Positions 1 through 4,951 of a DNA stretch of 7,419 bases are shown one piece after another. Source of the stretch: UBA12078 sp964556955. Its GTDB lineage: Bacteria > Patescibacteriota > Dojkabacteria > SC72. Each line of letters starts with the position of its first letter. Within the stretch, counting starts at the first letter, position 1. The stretch spans positions 1 through 7,419 of the forward strand of contig CAZKXP010000034.1 of assembly GCA_964556955.1 (NCBI GenBank). The letters are read 5' to 3'. The notes under the pieces were generated by a model, which saw only the letters and a program-made list of their open reading frames with translations, made no database searches and was not told the origin of the DNA. Made by a program: the position numbers and the translations under genes.

Positions 1-559
1 TAGCACCCTCAAACAAATCCATATGATCATGTATATATCTAACCATACTCTTAAACTCTTCCCTTCTCTCTGGAAGATACTTTGTAGAAAGATCTCCATG
101 TTTCTCTTCAAATTTACCCTTAAGTAGATCTCTTCTCTCAGGTGTAAAGTGTAACCTAATCTGTTCCCTTTCCCTATTGTAATCACCATAGTCAATCTTG
201 AAACACCCAAACCTATTCGTTTCTTCTTTCTCTTCATTACTAATCACCACCTTACTGTATTCTTGTTCTAAGAATAGTCCATACGTTATTTTTGATATAC
301 CCTCTGCTGTATCAACATCCTTTATTTTCTCCATATATGTTGTCCAAAGTGGTGTATATTTTCCTTCTTCCTCATCTTTTCCATATTCTTTGTTAGTAAG
401 AGAATTATATAGATCGGTATATTCAAGCATACTTTCTTCTAATGTTTCTCCTGTAATTTCAGATATTTTTTTAGCAAAGGATACTTGTGCATCAAAATAT
501 TCATAGGGTTGGGATATTACTTCAATTTTTTTACTTTCAATTTCAACTGGTTCAGACAT
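1..559 (-). CDS. Conserved hypothetical protein, N-terminal part (runs off the window edge)
   Basis: An open frame of 186 complete codons runs from ATG at 559-557 to the window edge without a stop; the C-terminus lies outside. The protein starts MSEPVEIESKK, is highly charged and has no signal peptide or membrane segment, so it is probably cytoplasmic. Visible blocks are YFDAQVSFAKKISEITG near residues 20-36, an LYNSL stretch near 50, a PLWTTYMEKI stretch near 70, and FGCFKIDYGDYNREREQIRLH near 117-137. The FGCF...IRLHF block followed by a long charged helix resembles, from memory, an uncharacterised bacterial family with conserved FGCF and later SWLYN motifs; the SWLYN part would lie outside this window. 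No function is known to me. Its start codon is 35 bases from that of the divergent acetyltransferase gene. No Shine-Dalgarno sequence is visible; TAATAT (574-569) or TATACA (571-566) could be its -10. Confidence 0.85.
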   Translation of the reverse strand, partial: MSEPVEIESKKIEVISQPYEYFDAQVSFAKKISEITGETLEESMLEYTDLYNSLTNKEYGKDEEEGKYTPLWTTYMEKIKDVDTAEGISKITYGLFLEQEYSKVVISNEEKEETNRFGCFKIDYGDYNREREQIRLHFTPERRDLLKGKFEEKHGDLSTKYLPERREEFKSMVRYIHDHMDLFEGA

Positions 560-583
560 TGTAAATGTATATTAGGTTATATG

Positions 584-589
584 TATAAT
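584..589 (+). promoter_or_regulatory. -10 box of the acetyltransferase gene, probably leaderless
   Basis: A perfect TATAAT lies at 584-589 and the ATG begins at 595, with only 5 bases between. Transcription normally starts 6-7 bases after the -10, so the transcript would begin at or next to the A of the ATG, which fits a leaderless mRNA. No Shine-Dalgarno sequence is present. The best -35 is TTGTAA at 559-564 (4 of 6, 19-base spacer), which touches the start codon of the divergent gene. Confidence 0.6.
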
Positions 590-594
590 ATAGC

Positions 595-1062
595 ATGGAT
601 AATGTAGATATTAGAAAAGGAAGAAAAGAAGATATTAATGATATTAGAAATGTTATATATGAGTCTGTAATGGCTACTCATACAGAATTGTATCCTCCTA
701 AGGATATTCAAGAGACGTTAGATAACTATACTGAGGAGAAGGTTAATCATTATATTGAGGATTATGATTATTTTGTAGCAGAGTGTGATTCTAAGGTTGT
801 TGGCTGTGTTTTGGTTAAGGAGAATAAGATGAGGTCTTTGTATGTACTTCCCTCTTTTATGCGTAAGGGTATTGGTAAGAAGTTAGTTAAGAAAGCAGAG
901 GTTTGTGTTAAGAGTAATGGTTATAATGATATTTTTCTTTGGTCTAGTTTAGTATCCCATGATTTCTATATTCATATGGGATATGAGGATGTTAGAGAGA
1001 TAGAGAACAAGGAGGGGTTAATATTACATATTGAGATGAGGAAGGAACTAGCGAAAGCATAA
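595..1062 (+). CDS. GNAT-family N-acetyltransferase
   Basis: This 155-residue protein has the length and layout of a single-domain GCN5-related N-acetyltransferase, which moves an acetyl group from acetyl-CoA to an amine; the substrate cannot be told. The N-terminal strand-helix reads DIRKGRKEDINDIRNVI (residues 5-21). The strand VVGCVLV (68-74) leads to the core motif A, MRSLYVLPSFMRKGIGKKL (79-97), in which R90-K-G-I-G-K95 is the acetyl-CoA pyrophosphate loop (R/Q-x-x-G-x-G/A). The late FYIHMGYE block (124-131) is the usual F-Y-x-x-x-G-(F/Y) motif. It is probably cytoplasmic. The gene is convergent with the HEPN gene across a 35-base gap (1063-1097) in which I see no hairpin terminator. Codon use is odd for its strand: 33 of 38 codons counted around 781-894 end in T or G, whereas the other plus-strand genes prefer A or C. 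Confidence 0.93.
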   Translation: MDNVDIRKGRKEDINDIRNVIYESVMATHTELYPPKDIQETLDNYTEEKVNHYIEDYDYFVAECDSKVVGCVLVKENKMRSLYVLPSFMRKGIGKKLVKKAEVCVKSNGYNDIFLWSSLVSHDFYIHMGYEDVREIENKEGLILHIEMRKELAKA

Positions 1063-1097
1063 ATTTATTCTCCTGTATACACCCAAGGCTTATTATT

Positions 1098-2186
1098 TTA
1101 TTCTCTAACCTGTAACTTATCCAGAATTTCTTCTGGATCTTTAAAGAAATCTTTCAAAGAATATTTAACAAATACTGCAATATGACTTTGTAGAAGATCC
1201 ATTATCATTGAATAGATTCGCATTCGCTCAGAAAGGATTAGATTATCCGGCAAATCCACCTGAAAGATTTTAGCTAAATCTTTCCAATTTTTATTTGTTT
1301 TCTTATTTACAGTATCCAATGTCCCATGGGCAAGGTCGGAGCGAATATTATACAAAATCTTAAATAATTCTTTCCCTTCTTTGAAACTCAATTTCTGCTT
1401 ACCATTCAGTAATTTGTAATTGTTTGGGAAATTGTTTTCATAAAGAGTTGCTCCGACTAATCGAAATTTCAAACTGATTTCAGAATCAACTTTCCCTAAC
1501 ATTAGTTTTTCTAATGCCGAAACAAGAAGTACTATTCCAACTATTAATTCATTTTCCTTAGGATATGTGTTTGTAGACAGTGCTTGATTTAAATTCATAA
1601 AAGACTCCCTGATAAGCATCAGCGGCCTTAAATACTTTTTATGCTTAGTAATAAAGTCATAATTTCCTTTTAGCTCATTCCACGGATAATCTTTCGAAAA
1701 TTGGATGTCTTTAACCGGAGAGTTGAAAATACTAAATCCCCTCATTCTCGGAGATAGAATAAGAGAAACCTCATCTGCGATGTCTTGACTATATGGAAAT
1801 TCAACAAAATCAGATTGTCCAAAAACTGAAAAAGTACTAATCCAAAAATCTTCATTTTTCTTTGAAGTTAGTGTCTTAAAGTCAATCAGCTCTCTTGGTT
1901 CGAAATCTGTTAAAAAATATGCTGTAAGTAAGCAATGCAAATCTTCTATCAATAAATTCCAATATTCATAATCATATTTCAAAGGTAATTTGGCGAAATA
2001 CCTTCGTCCTCCAGTGTCCGCAATGGGTGTCCATTCACCAATAATGATATCCTGCCTATAAGTAACAAATGCAGCTGGATTTACTCTCGCAAAAACATAT
2101 ATCGCATTTTCTAAGTCCAATTTTTGATCAATAATCTGTTGATTTGTGGGAAAAGCAGGAGAAATTTCTTTCATTATCAAATTCAT
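1098..2186 (-). CDS. Apea-like HEPN domain protein, putative ribonuclease
   Basis: With the start at ATG 2186-2184 the protein has 362 residues; ATG 2174-2172 would give 358. The frame stays open for 34 more codons upstream, but those are the translated tRNA-Ser gene and should not be used. The N-terminal ~195 residues are not recognised and have no signal peptide or membrane segment. The C-terminal part (about 212-340) fits the Apea-like HEPN pattern: a helix with VSALEKLMLG (222-231), SEISLKFRLVGATLYE (234-249) and YNIRSDLAHG (279-288). R282 and H287 form the R-x4-H motif that is catalytic in HEPN ribonucleases. Family members include the anti-phage protein ApeA, so RNA cleavage in defence is a reasonable inference, not shown here. 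The gene starts 9 bases behind the tRNA discriminator base, with no Shine-Dalgarno sequence, and is probably co-transcribed with the tRNA. Codons are plainly AT-rich, unlike either neighbouring style. Confidence 0.88.
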   Translation of the reverse strand: MNLIMKEISPAFPTNQQIIDQKLDLENAIYVFARVNPAAFVTYRQDIIIGEWTPIADTGGRRYFAKLPLKYDYEYWNLLIEDLHCLLTAYFLTDFEPRELIDFKTLTSKKNEDFWISTFSVFGQSDFVEFPYSQDIADEVSLILSPRMRGFSIFNSPVKDIQFSKDYPWNELKGNYDFITKHKKYLRPLMLIRESFMNLNQALSTNTYPKENELIVGIVLLVSALEKLMLGKVDSEISLKFRLVGATLYENNFPNNYKLLNGKQKLSFKEGKELFKILYNIRSDLAHGTLDTVNKKTNKNWKDLAKIFQVDLPDNLILSERMRIYSMIMDLLQSHIAVFVKYSLKDFFKDPEEILDKLQVRE

Positions 2187-2192
2187 ATTATA
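2187..2192 (-). promoter_or_regulatory. TATAAT in the tRNA-HEPN gap, possible internal promoter
   Basis: A perfect TATAAT occupies 2192-2187, directly against the first ATG (2186). If it is a -10, transcription would begin near 2180, past that ATG, and the second ATG at 2174 would be the usable start with a leader of about 6 bases. The -35 region would fall inside the tRNA T-arm and acceptor stem, where no good match is seen, so it may be chance in AT-rich DNA. Confidence 0.25.
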
Positions 2193-2195
2193 ATC

Positions 2196-2282
2196 CGGAG
2201 AGGGTGGGATTCGAACCCACGGTACGAATACTCGTACAATGGTTTTCAAGACCATCTCATTCGACCACTCTGACACCTCTCC
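2196..2282 (-). tRNA. tRNA-Ser (anticodon UGA)
   Basis: The minus strand folds into a full class II tRNA of 87 bases. The 7-bp acceptor stem is GGAGAGG with CCTCTCC. The D-arm has a short TCA/TGA stem and a loop containing GGTCGAA. The anticodon stem ATGGT/ACCAT carries loop CTTGAAA with anticodon TGA at 2248-2246, which reads UCA and related serine codons. The long variable arm has a 6-bp stem (GTACGA/TCGTAC) with a GTAT loop. The T-arm is GTGGG-TTCGAAT-CCCAC. The discriminator base is G (2196), as expected for serine. CCA is not encoded and must be added after 3' processing. The long variable arm and the G discriminator both support serine. The HEPN gene begins 9 bases downstream. Confidence 0.97.
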
Positions 2283-2292
2283 AAACAAAAGG

Positions 2293-2301
2293 ATTATACC
2301 A
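2293..2301 (-). promoter_or_regulatory. Extended -10 promoter of tRNA-Ser
   Basis: On the minus strand TGGTATAAT (2301-2293) is a perfect extended -10 (TGn plus TATAAT). It ends 10 bases before the mature tRNA 5' end (2282), which leaves a leader of about 4 bases for RNase P to remove. No convincing -35 is seen, which an extended -10 can tolerate. The promoter lies in the 38-base gap behind the small unknown gene and would also drive the HEPN gene. Confidence 0.7.
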
Positions 2302-2320
2302 AAAATATAGTAAACCTACA

Positions 2321-2647
2321 TTAACGAATCTCCCCTATCCTTCCTCTTAAATTTGCCTCCACCTGTTCCGGTAATCCATCAAGCCCCCATTCAAGAGCAG
2401 ATTTTGCATTCCAACTCTCACTCCCAGAATTTCTACTTGCTGCAATATTTGGATAATTATCAGAATATTTGAAGTCCCCCACAGTAGATGGCAAATCATT
2501 AAGAATCCCTTCTCCCAAAGAACCGGGAGCCAGTTGGATCGATAGAGAATTTTGTCCTATTAAAACTTGCACTGCTAATATATTCGCGACCACATTCTTC
2601 TTTCTTTCACTCTCTGTTCTCTCATTTTCAAGATTATCAAATGGCAT
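2321..2647 (-). CDS. Hypothetical protein, 108 residues
   Basis: I do not recognise this protein. It starts MPFDNLENERTESERKKNVV, so the first 17 residues are strongly charged, and continues with a moderately hydrophobic stretch, NILAVQVLIGQ (22-32), too short and polar-flanked for a clear membrane segment. The remainder is Gly/Ser/Asn-rich and ends in a charged EQVEANLRGRIGEIR segment. There is no signal peptide, no cysteine and no catalytic motif I can name. The case for a real gene is its own TATAAT at 2679-2674, an AGGA ribosome site at 2660-2657 spaced 9 bases from the ATG, and its snug fit between the ABC ATPase stop (45 bases) and the tRNA promoter. A 76-residue frame on the opposite strand (2469-2699) has no such signals and is taken as its shadow. 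Confidence 0.6.
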   Translation of the reverse strand: MPFDNLENERTESERKKNVVANILAVQVLIGQNSLSIQLAPGSLGEGILNDLPSTVGDFKYSDNYPNIAASRNSGSESWNAKSALEWGLDGLPEQVEANLRGRIGEIR

Positions 2648-2656
2648 AATAATATT

Positions 2657-2660
2657 TCCT
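2657..2660 (-). promoter_or_regulatory. Ribosome binding site of the 108-residue protein gene
   Basis: AGGA (2660-2657) lies 9 bases before the ATG at 2647. It is the clearest Shine-Dalgarno sequence in the window and supports this start and this frame; the other genes lack an obvious one. Confidence 0.55.
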
Positions 2661-2673
2661 AAATTTATTTCAG

Positions 2674-2679
2674 ATTATA
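2674..2679 (-). promoter_or_regulatory. -10 box upstream of the 108-residue protein gene
   Basis: A perfect TATAAT (2679-2674) sits between the ABC ATPase stop codon and the small gene, giving a predicted leader of about 20 bases that contains the AGGA site. No -35 match is seen at 16-18 bases, so the promoter is only partly supported. Confidence 0.45.
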
Positions 2680-2691
2680 CCCTAAACACCC

Positions 2692-3630
2692 CTATTTAAT
2701 CTCATATCCCCCCTCAAAAATAGCCTTAATGNNNNNNNNNNTATCCAAATCCTTAACCCTAAAAGAATTCAATAACTCCTTAGACACATCACTAACCCTC
2801 TCCCTCTCTACCTCTAATACACCCTCATTACCAACATACTCTTTCAAATACCCACTCTCTTTAAAAACATTAGGATCAATATCACAATCCAAAACAAAAT
2901 GAATATACTTCTTCTTCGCATACCCCTCTACCAACTCTGAAATCCTACCATCATATAAAACCAACCCATTATCTATAACAATAACCCGCTTACACAAATC
3001 TGAAACATCCTCCATATTATGACTCGTCAATATAATAGAGGCATGATATTTCTTGTTGTACTCCTTAATGAATGCTCTTAAGTTATACTGAGAAACCACA
3101 TCCAAACCAATAGTAGGCTCATCAAGAAACACCAACTCCGGCATATGCAAAAGCGCAGCAATAATCTCACAACGCATCCTCTCACCCAAAGACAAATTCC
3201 TAGTAGGCTTCTGTATAGCCTCAGAGACATCCAAAACCTCAACCATATCATCTAGGATACCCCTGTACCCCTTGTCCCCTATACCATATATCTCCTTGTT
3301 GAGCTTGAAAGTCTCTACAGGAGGTAGCTCCCACCACAACTGACTCTTCTGTCCCATAACCAAAGCAATCCTAGAAAGAAACTCCTTCTTCCTCTTCGAA
3401 GGAGTAAAACCTAAAACATCCACTACCCCACCATCTGGATACAACAAACCTGAAAGACACTTCAAAGTAGTAGTCTTCCCTGCCCCATTAGGACCAATGA
3501 ACCCAACAATCTCCTCTCTGAAAATATCAAAAGAAACATCCTTCACCGCCTGGATATCAACACTCTTACCATCCCTCTTAGTACGATATATCTTACCTAA
3601 ATTTTCTACATGTACCACTGTTTCTCTCAT
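2692..3630 (-). CDS. ABC transporter ATP-binding protein, COG4586 type
   Basis: This protein of about 312 residues is the ATPase of an ABC-2 type exporter. Visible elements in order: Walker A GPNGAGKTT (46-54), Q-loop VMGQKSQLWWELPP (91-104), signature LSLGE (146-150), Walker B LVFLDEP (166-172), D-loop GLD (175-177) and H-loop LTSHNMED (201-208). The GQKSQLWW stretch and LSLGERMRCE are typical of the COG4586 subgroup, which normally works with two ABC-2 permeases. No permease is in this window: the downstream gene is an unrelated small protein and the upstream neighbour is divergent. The substrate is unknown. Residues 297-300 fall in a ten-N assembly gap, so the true length is uncertain; relatives have a few more residues of the IEEP..EE kind here. 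The start ATG 3630-3628 lies 7 bases behind a possible -10, with no Shine-Dalgarno sequence. Codons end mostly in T or G. Confidence 0.93.
   Translation of the reverse strand: MRETVVHVENLGKIYRTKRDGKSVDIQAVKDVSFDIFREEIVGFIGPNGAGKTTTLKCLSGLLYPDGGVVDVLGFTPSKRKKEFLSRIALVMGQKSQLWWELPPVETFKLNKEIYGIGDKGYRGILDDMVEVLDVSEAIQKPTRNLSLGERMRCEIIAALLHMPELVFLDEPTIGLDVVSQYNLRAFIKEYNKKYHASIILTSHNMEDVSDLCKRVIVIDNGLVLYDGRISELVEGYAKKKYIHFVLDCDIDPNVFKESGYLKEYVGNEGVLEVERERVSDVSKELLNSFRVKDLDXXXXIKAIFEGGYEIK
2732..2741. other. Assembly gap (10 Ns)
   Basis: Ten unresolved bases lie inside the C-terminal coding part of the ABC ATPase. The reading frame happens to be kept across ten Ns, but ten is a common placeholder length, so the true gap size is unknown. 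Confidence 0.95.
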
Positions 3631-3637
3631 ATATACA

Positions 3638-3666
3638 TTGATAAATATCTGACTTTACAATATCAT
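3638..3666 (+). promoter_or_regulatory. Divergent promoter region with dyad symmetry
   Basis: On the plus strand TTGATA (3638-3643), a 17-base spacer and TATCAT (3661-3666) match the -35 and -10 consensus at 5 of 6 positions each. The ATG of the first surface gene follows 5 bases later (3672), so the transcript is probably leaderless. Read on the minus strand, the same two hexamers become ATGATA, 17 bases, TATCAA (4 of 6 each), placing a -10 7 bases before the ABC ATPase start. The two promoters would occupy the same DNA. Confidence 0.6.
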
Positions 3667-3671
3667 GAATC

Positions 3672-4877
3672 ATGAGAACTGCCAACACACCAAGAGTCAT
3701 ACTAGCATTCATTCTGACCATATCCATGACCTCAGGAGTATGGGCTACAGACCTAGACTCGACCAACTACAAAATCGTAGGAGCCACTACAACCACAGGA
3801 GGAGGATTAGTCGATACCGTCTCTGGGAATTACAGTATCATGAGCTCCCTAGGCAACATCTCGGCAGATCCTAGAGAATATTCGACAAACTACAGACTAC
3901 AACAAGACCCATCCGCCAACTTCATAGCTGCACAACCCACAGTACAATGCTTCGAAGCAACTACAGACGGATACACCAACTGTACATCAGGGCCCTCTGA
4001 GCTACTTGCAGGTGGTATGGTAGCACTCTGTGGAACAGGAGGATGTTACAACAAAGCAAGATTTGAAATTGAACCAAATGGTAATCCCACTGACACCCTC
4101 TATGCTGTAACAATATCCTCAGACAATTTTGTTTCAGATATTAAATATATTGATGGAGCAACATTTGAGCCAGAATCTGTTGCAAGCCATAATATAAATG
4201 ATTTTAGAACAGAAACATACTGGGAAACAGAAGTCTTCAATATCCAAGGACTACTTTCAAATACCACATACCACATCAGGATCTCCGCACTTAGTGGAGA
4301 CTTCACACAATCCGACTACAGCATCACAGCCAATACAACCACAGGAGAAGGTAACCTACTCTTTGATATTGATATTGCACCCACCACAGGAGTATCAACA
4401 GAAACATCCTCCCCCTACACTATCTCATTTACTGGCAATGATGATTTAGTCGCAGGAGCCGCTGCCACCACAGCATACAGCTTGGTATGGTTAGACATAG
4501 CTAGCAACTCAGAAGGTGGAGTTGCTGTAATCCAGTTTGGCAAATATGGAGGGTTGTACAGCGCTACTACCACACAAACAATAGTTTCAGCCAATACCAA
4601 CCTCGACACCACATCAGAGGGATTTGGTCTCCAAAGCTACTATGTAAACAATGACTCATCATCATACCTAGGAGATCTAACAGCAGAATCAAACTATGCC
4701 GGAAGCATCAATACCATAGGTGTTGTTGGAACAACCGCAAGTAAAATATATGATGGGGATGGACCCATACAAAATGGTAGAACAGCAATGTATCTCAAAG
4801 CTCGTGCGAGTACAAGCCGAACTCCTTCCAATGACTATTCTGAGGAAATATATTTCATTTTAGTACCTCGATATTAA
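3672..4877 (+). CDS. Secreted beta-rich surface protein with FN3-like region
   Basis: This 401-residue exported protein has a signal peptide with a short basic n-region (R2, R8), a hydrophobic core at 9-20 and a probable cleavage after VWA (residue 25). Next come three SxNY strand repeats about 20 residues apart: STNYKI (30), SGNYSI (51) and STNYRL (71). A four-cysteine region follows (C93, C104, C120, C125), then a fibronectin III-like stretch, about 135-223, with LYAVTIS, FNIQGLLSNTTYHIRISAL and a TANTTTG end. The C-terminal part (230-401) contains the module shared with the next gene (GLY 294, SEGFG 315, ARA 377, YSE 389, terminal Tyr). There is no LPXTG motif, no C-terminal membrane anchor and no lipobox. 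A role in the outer cell surface or in attachment is an inference from composition and location. Codons are biased to A/C endings (30 of the first 38). Confidence 0.85.
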   Translation: MRTANTPRVILAFILTISMTSGVWATDLDSTNYKIVGATTTTGGGLVDTVSGNYSIMSSLGNISADPREYSTNYRLQQDPSANFIAAQPTVQCFEATTDGYTNCTSGPSELLAGGMVALCGTGGCYNKARFEIEPNGNPTDTLYAVTISSDNFVSDIKYIDGATFEPESVASHNINDFRTETYWETEVFNIQGLLSNTTYHIRISALSGDFTQSDYSITANTTTGEGNLLFDIDIAPTTGVSTETSSPYTISFTGNDDLVAGAAATTAYSLVWLDIASNSEGGVAVIQFGKYGGLYSATTTQTIVSANTNLDTTSEGFGLQSYYVNNDSSSYLGDLTAESNYAGSINTIGVVGTTASKIYDGDGPIQNGRTAMYLKARASTSRTPSNDYSEEIYFILVPRY

Positions 4878-4879
4878 GG

Positions 4880-4909
4880 TTGACATATTTAATAGATTCG
4901 GTGTAGATT
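4880..4909 (+). promoter_or_regulatory. Promoter of the second surface protein gene
   Basis: A perfect -35, TTGACA (4880-4885), begins 3 bases after the previous stop codon. An 18-base spacer leads to TAGATT (4904-4909), 4 of 6 to the -10 consensus. The start would be near 4916, leaving a leader of about 35 bases before the ATG at 4952, with no Shine-Dalgarno sequence and no clear hairpin. This suggests that the second surface gene is transcribed separately from the first. Confidence 0.5.
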
Positions 4910-4951
4910 TATATATATAGCCGTTCTAGTATTTAACTCTGCCCCTACAAT

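Noticed and set aside
198..506. Plus-strand frame of 102 codons with hydrophobic start.
   Set aside because: It is antisense to the conserved hypothetical gene at 1-559, which has the recognisable protein pattern.
1063..1097. Terminator between the convergent GNAT and HEPN genes.
   Set aside because: No hairpin with a T-run could be found in the 35 bases; only the short GTATAC palindrome is present.
2196..2216. tRNA 3' end as an integration (att) site for the HEPN gene.
   Set aside because: I found no second copy of the tRNA 3' end within the window and no integrase gene, so an att site cannot be supported here.
2187..2288. N-terminal 34-residue extension of the HEPN protein (start at 2288).
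   Set aside because: These codons are the tRNA-Ser gene read as protein; the tRNA fold is complete and explains the DNA. The HEPN start is at 2186 or 2174.
2144..2350. Plus-strand frame of 68 codons over the tRNA region.
   Set aside because: It is the antisense of the tRNA and HEPN start, with the familiar tRNA-derived peptide ERVGFEPTVRIL; not a gene.
2321..2647. Small protein as the MNT-type antitoxin of a HEPN-MNT pair.
   Set aside because: It lacks the GSxxxG and DxD nucleotidyltransferase motifs and is separated from the HEPN gene by a tRNA gene.
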